Below, in pieces: positions 22,874-31,557 of a DNA stretch of 33,511 nt. This stretch comes from Bacteroidales bacterium. GTDB taxonomy: Bacteria; Bacteroidota; Bacteroidia; Bacteroidales; P3. Location: NCBI GenBank assembly GCA_016281475.1, contig JAEEIS010000094.1:1-33511 (forward strand), read 5' to 3'. The first letter of the stretch is position 1, and every line of letters begins with the position of its first letter. Below the pieces are notes generated by a model that did not search any database, was not told the origin of the DNA, and saw only the letters and a program-made list of their open reading frames with translations. The position numbers were made by a program, and so were the translations under genes.

Positions 22874-24424
22874 ATGGAATCACAACAAGATACTAATAGA
22901 ATAAAAATCGTATTGAGTAGAATAGAAAACAGACATTCATATTATGTTGATTCAAATGGATTATTAAAAGGAGAGTGGGAAGGATTTGAGAAACTATCGG
23001 AAAGAGGCCCCAATGGAGAGACCGAATATAGCCTTTATTGTTCAAATATCAAGGAAGATGTTATTATCAATGAATTTGGCCTCTTCTATGATAGGTTTTC
23101 ATGCAAAAAATACGATGTGGTTATAGCGATATGGGAACATAATTTGTTTAAATGTGAGAAGAATGGCAAATATGGATTAATTGATAATAATGGTAAAGAA
23201 GTATTTCATACTTGTTATAATGAAATAAGACATTTAACAGATTCCCCTGCATTTATCATTACTTGCGAGACGGGATCTTTTCTCTATAATGCATTATTAG
23301 AAGTGCAGTCGAATGTATATGATTCTATTGAAGTTATTTGTCATGACTGCTTGGTTTTCGGGGAAGATGGTAAATATGGATTGTTGGATTATTGTGGAAA
23401 TGTAATTCTAAGTGCCAAATATGAAGAGATCCTTTATAGCCATTGTGATGATTGTCAAAAGTACCTAATATTTAAAGAGAATGACCATTATGGGCTATTA
23501 AGTAGTACTGGAGATGTTATTCTAAGAGCCAATTACGAAAAAAGAATTCCCCATTTTAAGACAGATACTAATTGCAAGCTACAAGTTGATTTCCATGGTA
23601 TAAAGATTCCAGTTTCATATAAAAATTCACGTCTCTTCAAACATCAAGATAGTCATTCAGCGCACATATTAAAGTGTATGCAGAAATATGATCAATTTTT
23701 TGAAATAAGACACCGTGATGTTGGCAGGATGTTTTCTTATTACGTAATTAAACAAAATGGGAAATATGGGATATTAAACCTAGGCCTAAAACTGGTTTCT
23801 GACCCAATTCTAGATGATATCTTAATACCCGACGTATTGCCTCGAGGAGGAGGTCGGTTTATTATAGGAAAAATTGATGGAAAATATTGGTTATACGACC
23901 ATCATAAAAGCAATTGCATATTGGGGAATTGTAATAAGATGTATTATTGCCTAAACTATCATGGAGATAATATTATTTATGGACACATATCATCATGGTG
24001 TAAAAGTGTAACCGGATTTGAAATGGATTTCATAGAATATGAAAAAAATGGGGAAATTGGATATGTCACATGCAATGGTCAAATATTAAATCATGAAAAA
24101 TATGAATCCATTGAACTATTCAAGGGTTACTATCTCGTTTCAAAGAATGGTTTATTCGGCCTGTTGTATGGATCTGGGGACGAATTAACTTGCTGTGAAT
24201 ATGATGAAATAATGTATGATATAGACGGAATTGTCGCCATCAAGAATGGCGAAAGAATACGCTTGATAGACTACACTCGTTCAAAACGCCGATACTCACA
24301 ATATGAGCCACAGCATTATTCAGATTATTCAGGAAGTTATGCACAAGAGGAAATGGGGTATTCAGATGAAGATATTGACACAATTTTTGATGGCGACCCA
24401 AGTGCATATTGGAATATTGATTAA
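22874..24424 (+). CDS. WG-repeat protein (KWG/beta-repeat)
   Basis: 516 residues, no signal peptide. About seven degenerate WG-type repeats are visible: KNGKYGLIDNNGKEVF (~95), EDGKYGLLDYCGNVIL (~163), NDHYGLLSSTGDVIL (~202), QNGKYGILN (~293), DGKYWLYD (~333), NGEIGYVTCNGQIL (~391), KNGLFGLLYGSGDEL (~424). The repeats build a beta-rich scaffold of unknown ligand. The C-terminal ~70 residues (Tyr/Ser/Asp-rich) are not repeat-like. The gene is strikingly AT-rich compared with the chromosome to its left, so it was probably acquired. It sits beside an equally AT-rich HNH gene. Confidence 0.82.
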   Translation: MESQQDTNRIKIVLSRIENRHSYYVDSNGLLKGEWEGFEKLSERGPNGETEYSLYCSNIKEDVIINEFGLFYDRFSCKKYDVVIAIWEHNLFKCEKNGKYGLIDNNGKEVFHTCYNEIRHLTDSPAFIITCETGSFLYNALLEVQSNVYDSIEVICHDCLVFGEDGKYGLLDYCGNVILSAKYEEILYSHCDDCQKYLIFKENDHYGLLSSTGDVILRANYEKRIPHFKTDTNCKLQVDFHGIKIPVSYKNSRLFKHQDSHSAHILKCMQKYDQFFEIRHRDVGRMFSYYVIKQNGKYGILNLGLKLVSDPILDDILIPDVLPRGGGRFIIGKIDGKYWLYDHHKSNCILGNCNKMYYCLNYHGDNIIYGHISSWCKSVTGFEMDFIEYEKNGEIGYVTCNGQILNHEKYESIELFKGYYLVSKNGLFGLLYGSGDELTCCEYDEIMYDIDGIVAIKNGERIRLIDYTRSKRRYSQYEPQHYSDYSGSYAQEEMGYSDEDIDTIFDGDPSAYWNID

Positions 24425-24450
24425 AAAAAGTTAAAATATCACGATTTTTT

Positions 24451-24480
24451 CTTGCAATAGTGAAAAATGGCCTATATTTG
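24451..24480 (+). promoter_or_regulatory. Promoter for the HNH gene
   Basis: CTTG (24451-24454), 18 bases, TATATTTG (24473-24480). Predicted leader of about 75 bases. Confidence 0.65.
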
Positions 24481-24561
24481 CGTTCGAAAATATCCAATAT
24501 CATCGGAAACAGTATTATACAGGTGATGGAACAAATAAAAGTTTGATTAAAAATAATTGTT

Positions 24562-24879
24562 ATGTTTACAGAAGAAACTATACAAGAAGTATGGAATAAT
24601 GCAAAAGAAGTTCTAAATCAAGATCCATCAAAAGTTAGAATGGATAAATGTAATGCTATTATATGGCGTAAAGAATATGGGAATCGTGATAGTGAATATG
24701 GTTGGGAAATAGATCATATTATTCCTGTTTCAAAAGGTGGTAGTGATAACATTTCTAATCTTCAAGCTTTACATTGGGAGAATAATGTTGCAAAAGGAGA
24801 TGGTGTGTTACAGTGTAAGATTACATCTAAAGATAATCGCAATGTTAGAGTTCCATATGGGGATATATTATTCGAATAG
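24562..24879 (+). CDS. Small HNH endonuclease domain protein
   Basis: 105 residues. WEIDHIIPVSKGGSDNISNL then QALHWENNVAKGD is a complete HNH core: the DH pair (~residues 54-55), the conserved Asn residues and the final histidine-equivalent region. Bare HNH proteins of this size occur in mobile and defence loci and cut DNA. The zinc-ribbon Cys pairs of larger members are absent (single Cys in DKCNAI and LQCKI). AT-rich like the preceding WG-repeat gene. A DNA-cutting effector in the accessory region is plausible but unproven. Confidence 0.82.
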   Translation: MFTEETIQEVWNNAKEVLNQDPSKVRMDKCNAIIWRKEYGNRDSEYGWEIDHIIPVSKGGSDNISNLQALHWENNVAKGDGVLQCKITSKDNRNVRVPYGDILFE

Positions 24880-24928
24880 GTACTACCGGGTCATTCATAG
24901 TAAAGAGTTTATCAATAATGTTAATTTA

Positions 24929-24942
24929 TTAAACGTTTAAGC
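24929..24942. promoter_or_regulatory. Palindromic motif TTAAACGTTTAAGC, left copy
   Basis: A 12-bp perfect palindrome with a central CG, resembling LacI-family operators, followed after 4 bases by ATGGCAAA. An identical 14-base copy, followed after 2 bases by ATGGCAAA, stands at the nifJ start (33325-33338). Confidence 0.65.
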
Positions 24943-24964
24943 AAATATGGCAAAGGGGGTAGTT

Positions 24965-26722
24965 ATGAACAGAAGGTACACAATAGCAGAACTAAAAACA
25001 ATGCGTGAGTCAGAAGACCACGTTGAGTTCAAGAAAGGCGAAGGCGGAAACGTCTCTTATAATGGTAGTGGGAAAGAGAGACCCAAAGACAGACGTCGAT
25101 GTATCTTGGGGTATGTTGTTGCCTTGTGTAATGAGGGTGGTGGTCGGTTGGTGATAGGGATGCATGATAAATATCCGCACAAGGTCATAGGGACAAAACA
25201 ATGTGAAAATGCTATTGGTGAATTAGAAAGCGACATATATCATGACCTTGGCATAAGAACGTGTGTGTACGAATTGTTTGAAGATGAAGAACACAAGACG
25301 GGGAGAGTGCTGGTAATTGAGGTGCCCCCACGACCTATTGGAAAACTTTTCAAATATGAGGATGTTCCATTGATGAGGGTTGGCGAGGAACTGTTACTGA
25401 TGGATGACCAGACATATCTTTCCATCATTCAAGAACAGGAGCCTGATTTCTCAGAGCAGATTTGCGATGAGGCAACAATTGATGATCTTGACCCCGACGC
25501 AATTCGAATAATGAAGGAGCAATATGCGAGGAAACAGAATAATCCCTCATTTTTGACAATTAGCGACGAACAGGCACTATCTGATTTGCATTTGATACAC
25601 GAAGGCAAAGTGACCAATGCTGCGGTGCTTCTTGTTGGCAGAGAGAAATCACTTGATAGGGTATTCCCCCAAGCGAAGGTTATGCTCGAGTACCGAAATA
25701 CCGAGAATCAGATAGATTTCAATAACAGAGTACAGTTTGGTCAACCTTTCTTTATTCTGATTGATAAACTTTGGGGGGTAATCAATCAAAGAAATGGATC
25801 ATTCCCAATCCGTGAGGGTGCTTATATCTTCGATATTCAGTTTTTCAATCAAGATGTTGTTCGCGAATTAATCAATAATGCTTTTGCACATAGAGATTAC
25901 CGCAAGGCCAGCGAGATAGTTATCAAACAATCCCCGTCTTCACTTATGGTAATTAATGCGGGTGGATTCCCCAATGGTGTGACATTGGATAATCTACTGA
26001 AAGTCCCAAGCACTCCGAGAAACAGATTGTTAGCAGACGTTCTTTCAAAGACTGGAATTGTAGAACGTTCCGGGCAGGGAATTGACAAGATATTTTTATA
26101 CACCCTCTCCGAAGGCAAACCGTTGCCTGACTATTCCCATAGTGATAACTTCTCTGTCACAGCGACTCTTTTTGCAACAGTGAAAGATAAGGCTTTTGCC
26201 ATGTTTATACAAGCGGTTCAACAGGAGAATGACGATGAGCACAAATTGTCTGTATTTGATGTGCTGGATTTAAGTTACCTTCGTGATGGAGGTAAGCGGT
26301 TGAGAGATAGACGTCAGGAAGAGAAACTTGCACAAATGGGGTTGATAGAGAAACGAGGAAAGACAAATGCCACATATTTTATCCTATCTCGTCGTTACTA
26401 TGAATTGGCAGGTGATATGGTTTCATACTCTAAAGCAACAGATTGGGATATAAACCAAATTTGGGCAGTTCTCTTTCCATACTTGCAAAAGTATGGTAAA
26501 GCAAAACGGTCAGAGATTAACAACATTATAGGGAACCATCTGTCGGATAAACAGATTCGCAGATATATCGACCAATTAAAGGCTGGAGGGTTACTGAAAA
26601 CAGAGGGTGATAGAGGACAACGTGTATATATGATTGGTGATTCCTTTAAAGAAAGCAATACTATTATTCAGGAAGCACTTAGTATTGGAATGGAAGAACT
26701 GAAGAAGAAAGGTAAAATTTGA
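24965..26722 (+). CDS. AlbA/Schlafen-type ATP-binding protein with winged-helix C-terminus
   Basis: 585 residues from the ATG at 24965, chosen because the in-frame ATG at 24947 belongs to the nifJ-like duplicated stretch and a purine-rich AAAGGGGGTAG precedes 24965; the longer reading (591 residues) is not excluded. Residues ~10-125 are an AlbA_2 (Schlafen-like) domain (HVEFKKGEGGN, GYVVALCNEGGGRLVIGMHD). Around 300-376 is a GHKL-type ATPase region (VVRELINNAFAHRDY, RSGQGIDKIF). The C-terminus (~490-565) looks like a winged helix (KRSEINNIIGNHLSDKQIRRYIDQL). Such proteins are widespread accessory regulators, often linked to mobile elements or defence; the function is not settled. Confidence 0.85.
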   Translation: MNRRYTIAELKTMRESEDHVEFKKGEGGNVSYNGSGKERPKDRRRCILGYVVALCNEGGGRLVIGMHDKYPHKVIGTKQCENAIGELESDIYHDLGIRTCVYELFEDEEHKTGRVLVIEVPPRPIGKLFKYEDVPLMRVGEELLLMDDQTYLSIIQEQEPDFSEQICDEATIDDLDPDAIRIMKEQYARKQNNPSFLTISDEQALSDLHLIHEGKVTNAAVLLVGREKSLDRVFPQAKVMLEYRNTENQIDFNNRVQFGQPFFILIDKLWGVINQRNGSFPIREGAYIFDIQFFNQDVVRELINNAFAHRDYRKASEIVIKQSPSSLMVINAGGFPNGVTLDNLLKVPSTPRNRLLADVLSKTGIVERSGQGIDKIFLYTLSEGKPLPDYSHSDNFSVTATLFATVKDKAFAMFIQAVQQENDDEHKLSVFDVLDLSYLRDGGKRLRDRRQEEKLAQMGLIEKRGKTNATYFILSRRYYELAGDMVSYSKATDWDINQIWAVLFPYLQKYGKAKRSEINNIIGNHLSDKQIRRYIDQLKAGGLLKTEGDRGQRVYMIGDSFKESNTIIQEALSIGMEELKKKGKI

Positions 26723-26828
26723 AAGGGCGAATGAAAGGGCAGATAGAAAGGTAGAAATAAACGTATTATTCATACTAATATTACTGAATAATAGTATCTT
26801 AAAAGGGCTAATAAAAGGGCAGATAGAA
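26722..26828. repeat. Pair of 28-bp direct repeats downstream of the AlbA-type gene
   Basis: 26722-26749 and 26801-26828 (AAAGGGC-AAT-AAAGGGCAGATAGAAA) agree at 26 of 28 positions, 79 bases apart. Between them ATTATTCA/TGAATAAT (26764-26771, 26783-26790) forms a small hairpin. The rest of the gap up to 26945 shows no gene and no clear promoter. Confidence 0.75.
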
Positions 26829-26945
26829 ATGAATATTCTTGTGACAGCTTAAACGAATGAAGAATGTATACCCATTCGTGGTTATCTTGGGCGTAACGCT
26901 GTAAAAAGCCACCGATAGGGTAAAGATGATAATACAGGTGGAGAT

Positions 26946-29243
26946 ATGGATCAAAACAGACATAGACTGACTCGTTGGCTGATTGCAGTGGCGGCAATCG
27001 GGGTGGCGGTTGTGTTGCTGCTGTTGCGGACGGGAGTTGGGGAGAGTGTGAAGCGGGAGAGTGCGCGGCTGTTTGATTATGAGTATATCCCGAACCAGAA
27101 TGTGGATATAGACCGGTGCGAGGCGGCGGGGATGGCGGACTCGATATACAAGGACTTTCGCAAGAAGTATCGCTTCCATTATCAGGGCATAGGGATGGCA
27201 TCGTTCCCAGATAGCAGCCGCATGATTTTGCTGAGCGACATACCACCGCATTTCGAGACAGATTCCATCGCGCCTATCTTTGCAGAGTTCACACACAAGA
27301 CAGAGCAACGCAAGCACCCCATCGGCTATGACGGTTACACAACAGATGTGCTTATACTGCTGGGCAACGCCACACGGGAGAACTGCGACCGACTGCTCAA
27401 GCGGCTGAACAAAGAGCTCTTCTTTTCGGAATACAAGCCCACGGTGATGGCGCTGCCCGCAGAGGAGAAACGTCGATATTTTGCCAAGGAAAACATTGAC
27501 TACCAGATTACGCTGAACGAGTTCAACACCTGGTTCATTGAGGAGGGCGAGGGGTTTATCCACCTCGACGACACCAGCAAGGTGATGACCGTCAGCGACC
27601 TCTTTGCATCGAAGGCACGGGGTGTATATTTCAGCCAACAGCCGGGCTTTGTGGCTTGGGCGGTGGCGAAGAATGAGGACATTGCCGCACAGATGGGCGA
27701 CATACGGCAGTTCACCTTGGATGCCGACCTAATACTGGGAGCCTTGGCCGACAGCAACACGTTGGTAATCATTGGCCGAGAACGCCAGTCACCACTAAAT
27801 GAGTTGCCTCCGTTGCAGATAGAGAGCATCCTGCTGCTGGCCTCGACCACCGAGAAGGAGCTGTCGCAGAGTCTGGACATCAACGACCTGATGGCCGGGA
27901 AGATGAACAATGGGCGCGACTGGTGCCCCACCTACTTGAGCCGTGAGCTGGAGAACACCGAGTTTGGCGACCTGATGACCATCACCGACGTACTGCTGAA
28001 AGACTGGTCGGAACGCGGCACCATACAGGAGGGCTACTACCGCTACCCCGAACCGGGCTACTACCCCTTCGACAAGCCCCTGTTCCGTAAGTTGGGACTG
28101 AACGAATTAGTCTATAATTGGAACACCGCCGGAGCCATGTACGCCATAGACCGTGAGGGTTACACCATCTACACATTAGGGCGCACGGGCTCGCTGCCGG
28201 TGAGCTACTTTAATTCGCAGGAGCGAAGCCAGTCGATAGGCTACCGCTACGAGAGTCAGGCGTATCACTATTTCGCCACCCTCGGCAACACCGACTTGGC
28301 TCGTGTGGTGCAGTACACAGCATTGTACCAGCTGTTTATCGACAACAACATCACCTATTCGGGCAACACCTACCCTTCGTTCCCAAAGAACAAACCGTTC
28401 TTGCTGTACAAACCGACGATGGAGTTGCTTGATAAGATTCGTCAGCTGAACAGCGACGAGATTGCCTTGCTGGCCGACAGCCTGTCGCAACGCAGTTTCA
28501 GACACTTTCAGAAAGAGCAAATCGACAAGCATCTGCGGGAGAACGAGCAGAAGCACAATGTTTCGTACAATGAGGAGCATATCGATGCCATCTATCGGAA
28601 TGTAAACCGTGACACCAAGGCGGGCATCGGCCGGAGCCTGCAAGAGGTGAAGGATATGCTGTGCGGCCTCAACGAGGAACAGTTCAAGCAGTTGGCGCGA
28701 TACCTCTCCTACCCTCGCGGTGTGAAAATACGCGACCGCGAGAGTTACAACACCATGCTGCGCGGACGGCGGGTGAACATGCTAATGCGCGAAGTGGGCA
28801 AGAACAATTTGGACTTGATGGAGATGGACTTGAAGGATGTAAAGAACTGGTTCGCCGCCAACCTGAAGGGCAACGCGGGACGATACATGAAGACTTCGTC
28901 GCTCATTATCACCTATGCCGACCTGCTGACCACTGGTGGGCATAACCTGTCGTCGAAAATCAGCAGGGTCAACTCTATGACCAACTACAAGCGGAATCGT
29001 GGCAACTATACCCCGACAGAATACGAACGGCCTGCCAAGCCGGTGGCAAAAGAAGAGAGTCCATCTGTATCGACTCCGACCAACAACAAGCCTGCCGCCA
29101 GCAAGCCGGTAAAAACGGCGAAAACCGCCCCACAGAAGTCTAGCCGTCCAAGCACACAATCAGTCAAACAATCAAGCAATAACTCAGTCCGTCCCCGCAG
29201 TGCTGTCATCTCTTCTGCCCCTAGACGGACACGAGGATTATAA
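26946..29243 (+). CDS. Membrane-anchored protein of unknown function, 765 residues
   Basis: One N-terminal membrane helix (WLIAVAAIGVAVVLLLL, ~11-27) after a short basic cytoplasmic tail, then a large, presumably periplasmic domain. The body has an acidic middle part (WFIEEGEGFIHLDDTSKVMTV, GYYRYPEPGYYPFDKPLF), and the last ~85 residues are Lys/Pro/Ser/Thr-rich and probably disordered. I recognise no family or catalytic motif. Base composition is host-like, unlike the AT-rich genes either side, so it may belong to the original chromosome. The nitroreductase gene starts 13 bases after its stop. Confidence 0.75.
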   Translation: MDQNRHRLTRWLIAVAAIGVAVVLLLLRTGVGESVKRESARLFDYEYIPNQNVDIDRCEAAGMADSIYKDFRKKYRFHYQGIGMASFPDSSRMILLSDIPPHFETDSIAPIFAEFTHKTEQRKHPIGYDGYTTDVLILLGNATRENCDRLLKRLNKELFFSEYKPTVMALPAEEKRRYFAKENIDYQITLNEFNTWFIEEGEGFIHLDDTSKVMTVSDLFASKARGVYFSQQPGFVAWAVAKNEDIAAQMGDIRQFTLDADLILGALADSNTLVIIGRERQSPLNELPPLQIESILLLASTTEKELSQSLDINDLMAGKMNNGRDWCPTYLSRELENTEFGDLMTITDVLLKDWSERGTIQEGYYRYPEPGYYPFDKPLFRKLGLNELVYNWNTAGAMYAIDREGYTIYTLGRTGSLPVSYFNSQERSQSIGYRYESQAYHYFATLGNTDLARVVQYTALYQLFIDNNITYSGNTYPSFPKNKPFLLYKPTMELLDKIRQLNSDEIALLADSLSQRSFRHFQKEQIDKHLRENEQKHNVSYNEEHIDAIYRNVNRDTKAGIGRSLQEVKDMLCGLNEEQFKQLARYLSYPRGVKIRDRESYNTMLRGRRVNMLMREVGKNNLDLMEMDLKDVKNWFAANLKGNAGRYMKTSSLIITYADLLTTGGHNLSSKISRVNSMTNYKRNRGNYTPTEYERPAKPVAKEESPSVSTPTNNKPAASKPVKTAKTAPQKSSRPSTQSVKQSSNNSVRPRSAVISSAPRRTRGL

Positions 29244-29256
29244 CAAAAGATATACA

Positions 29257-29937
29257 ATGACAATACAGGAAGCAATCGTTGCACGTCATTCTGTGCGGCA
29301 GTATCAAGAGAAGCCACTTGAGGCTAGTATTATCAACCGCCTCAAAGAGGAGGTGGCACTATGTAATCAGGAGAGCGGGTTGCACATCCAACTTGTAGTG
29401 GATGAGCCTAAGGCTTTCAACGGTTCCGGCAGGTTTAGCAGCTATGGCAAGTTCAATGGGGTGAGCAATTACCTTGTCATGGTCGGGCAAAAAGGTGCTG
29501 ACGAGGCAGTGGGCTATTATGGCGAGCGGCTGGTGTTGCTGGCACAGACGCTAGGACTTAACAGCTGCTGGGTAGGGCTTACTTATCACAAACAGCCCGA
29601 CAGGTATCAAATTGATACTGGGGAGAAATTGCACTGCGTTATAGCTCTCGGCTACGGGGTTAACCAAGGTGTGCAGCACCCTATGCGGCCGATGGAACAG
29701 TTTGTGAAAGTGAACGGAACAACGGTGCCCGATTGGTTTAAACGCGGTATGGAAGCGGCTCTGCTGGCTCCCACGGCGGTGAATCAGCAGAAGTTCGAGT
29801 TTACGTTGGTAAACAACCACACCGTTGCGGCTCGAGCCCGGTTCACACTGATAGGCTACGGCAAGATGGACCTCGGCATCGTCAAATACCACTTCGAAGT
29901 GGCCGCTGGGAAAGAGAACTTCTCGTGGATACCTTAG
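29257..29937 (+). CDS. Nitroreductase family protein
   Basis: 226 residues from ATG 29257; the earlier in-frame start at 29200 lies within the previous gene. MTIQEAIVARHSVRQYQEKPL is the characteristic FMN-binding N-terminus (RHSVR), with EAALLAPTAVNQQKFEFTLV and GYYGERLVLLAQTLGLNSCWVGL matching the family core. An FMN-dependent NAD(P)H oxidoreductase acting on nitro or quinone compounds; the natural substrate is unknown. Probably co-transcribed with the 765-residue protein. Confidence 0.88.
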   Translation: MTIQEAIVARHSVRQYQEKPLEASIINRLKEEVALCNQESGLHIQLVVDEPKAFNGSGRFSSYGKFNGVSNYLVMVGQKGADEAVGYYGERLVLLAQTLGLNSCWVGLTYHKQPDRYQIDTGEKLHCVIALGYGVNQGVQHPMRPMEQFVKVNGTTVPDWFKRGMEAALLAPTAVNQQKFEFTLVNNHTVAARARFTLIGYGKMDLGIVKYHFEVAAGKENFSWIP

Positions 29938-29961
29938 ACAATTCTTTCAGAAAAAAAACAC

Positions 29962-29969
29962 TATCTTTG
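29962..29969 (+). promoter_or_regulatory. -7 promoter element for the SGNH hydrolase gene
   Basis: TATCTTTG fits TAnnTTTG, 15 bases before the ATG, so the leader is very short. No clear -33 element. Confidence 0.6.
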
Positions 29970-29984
29970 CAAAAATAATTCACC

Positions 29985-30662
29985 ATGAAAAAAACAGCTT
30001 TAATCATCCTTATGCTTACAATGTCAGTTTTTGGTTTTTCACAAGAAGATTGGTTCGGGTTCAATAGATACAAGGCAGACAATAAGCGTATTATCAAGAG
30101 CGAGGAATTCCCCGAGGTGGTATTTATGGGGAATTCTATCACCGAACTATGGGCTACATACCATCCTGATTTTTTCAGCAGCCACAACTATTGCGGCAGA
30201 GGCATCGGCGGACAGACCTCGGCGCAGATGCTGGCTCGATTCACGGCTGACGTTATCAACCTTCGTCCCAAGGCTGTTGTCATCATGGCGGGCACCAATG
30301 ATGTGGCACAAAATATCTATTGGGTGGAGCCCGACAAGGTGGTCGATAACGTTGTGGCGATGTGCCTTCTGGCACGTGCCAACGATATTGTGCCTATCAT
30401 CAGTTCTATCCCTCCGTGTGCCGCCTTTCGGTGGAATCCCGAAATCGAAAATGCTGCCTGGACTATTGTTGACATCAACAAGCACCTAAAGGCATACGCC
30501 GAGGCCAACAGCATCGTGTATGTCGACTACCACGTTGCCCTCGCAGACAGTTACAACGGATTCATAAAGAAACTGAGCGACGACGGCTGCCACCCCAACC
30601 CCGACACCTACTACATCATGGAGAGTCTGGTGCTGAAAGCGATAAGCGAGGCGGTGAAGTAG
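29985..30662 (+). CDS. Secreted SGNH/GDSL hydrolase
   Basis: 225 residues. Signal peptide MKKTALIILMLTMSVFGFSQ, then the four SGNH blocks: VVFMGNSITELW (Ser51), CGRGIGGQTSAQ, IMAGTNDVAQ, and DGCHPNPDTY (Asp200, His203). Members are esterases or lipases; the secreted form in Bacteroidetes often removes acetyl groups from polysaccharides, which is an inference here. Host-like base composition; own promoter. Confidence 0.92.
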   Translation: MKKTALIILMLTMSVFGFSQEDWFGFNRYKADNKRIIKSEEFPEVVFMGNSITELWATYHPDFFSSHNYCGRGIGGQTSAQMLARFTADVINLRPKAVVIMAGTNDVAQNIYWVEPDKVVDNVVAMCLLARANDIVPIISSIPPCAAFRWNPEIENAAWTIVDINKHLKAYAEANSIVYVDYHVALADSYNGFIKKLSDDGCHPNPDTYYIMESLVLKAISEAVK

Positions 30663-30675
30663 TGTAAAGCTACTC

Positions 30676-30706
30676 TTTGCCAATTAGGATTTATTTCGTA
30701 CTTTTG
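30676..30706 (+). promoter_or_regulatory. Full -33/-7 promoter for the ORF6N gene
   Basis: TTTG (30676-30679), 19 bases, TACTTTTG (30699-30706): consensus elements at consensus spacing, about 66 bases before the ATG. Confidence 0.88.
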
Positions 30707-30772
30707 TAAATTAGACGATAGAACGATTTTTTTGAAATTGGATTTGTTATCAATTAATTACATTCCACCCCA

Positions 30773-31468
30773 ATGGAGAGCGAGAAAGTAATAACCACCC
30801 AAATGACCTCAGAAGTCGAGGTCATCAAGCATCGCATCTACGAAGTGCGACGCTTGCGTGTGATGCTCGACCGCGACTTGGCGGAGCTGTATGGGGTGGA
30901 AACACGTGCCTTGAATCAGGCTGTCAAACGTAATATCGACCGTTTTCCCGATGACTTTTTGTTTCGACTGAATAAGAATGAGTGGACATTTTTGAAATCA
31001 CAAATTGTGATCTCAAATACTGATGCTACTACTGCTGATAATAAAGATGTTGTTACTAATGGCGATAGTTTGAAATCACAAATTGTGATTTCAAACAGAG
31101 GTGGTGATAGAGCACTTCCTTATGCTTTTACCGAATTGGGCATTGCAATGTTGAGTTCGGTCCTGCGGTCAGAGACGGCAATTCAAGTCAACATCAACAT
31201 CATGCGGGCGTTTGTGGCGATACGCCATGCAGTGAGTGCATGGCAAGGGGTGAACCTGAAGGTAGAGCAACTGTCGCACAAAGTGGACCAGCTCAACAAC
31301 TATGTGGAGGAAATCCTGCACGACCAGAACGACATCAACCGCATGCAGGAAGAGACTAACACAGAGATATCACTTCAAATAGAGGCCATCAACGATGCCC
31401 TCGACCAACTGAGAGAGAAATCATCAACCCCACGGAAACGTATAGGCTATAAAACAGAAAAACAATAA
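30773..31468 (+). CDS. ORF6N domain protein
   Basis: 231 residues. The ORF6N DNA-binding domain covers ~15-75 (IYEVRRLRVMLDRDLAELYGV, LNQAVKRNIDRFPDDFLFRLN). The conserved AFTELGIAMLSSVLRSETAI (~122-141) and an antirepressor-like coiled C-terminus (KVEQLSHKVDQLNNYVEEIL) follow. ORF6N proteins stem from phages but are common as chromosomal copies in Bacteroidetes. Between domain and AFTE motif the segment LKSQIVISN occurs twice, each time encoded by a 27-base palindrome. Confidence 0.88.
   Translation: MESEKVITTQMTSEVEVIKHRIYEVRRLRVMLDRDLAELYGVETRALNQAVKRNIDRFPDDFLFRLNKNEWTFLKSQIVISNTDATTADNKDVVTNGDSLKSQIVISNRGGDRALPYAFTELGIAMLSSVLRSETAIQVNINIMRAFVAIRHAVSAWQGVNLKVEQLSHKVDQLNNYVEEILHDQNDINRMQEETNTEISLQIEAINDALDQLREKSSTPRKRIGYKTEKQ
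30991..31095 (+). repeat. Duplicated 27-base palindrome within the ORF6N gene
   Basis: 31069-31095 is a perfect palindrome (13-1-13: TTTGAAATCACAA, A, TTGTGATTTCAAA); 30991-31017 is the same with one mismatch. Spacing is 78 bases, a multiple of 3, so both read LKSQIVISN. Confidence 0.88.
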
Positions 31469-31477
31469 GATATACGA

Positions 31478-31504
31478 TTTGCGGTCGAAAATTTCGACCG
31501 CAAA
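31478..31504. other. Perfect 27-base palindrome after the ORF6N gene
   Basis: TTTGCGGTCGAAA, A, TTTCGACCGCAAA, the same 13-1-13 layout as the palindromes within the gene but with different sequence. No T-run follows. Could be a terminator-like hairpin or a protein-binding site upstream of the DUF262 gene. Confidence 0.7.
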
Positions 31505-31557
31505 ATGAGTTAGAAGAGCTAAAAAAAGGAAACTGCTGAAATAAAACTGTTATAGAA

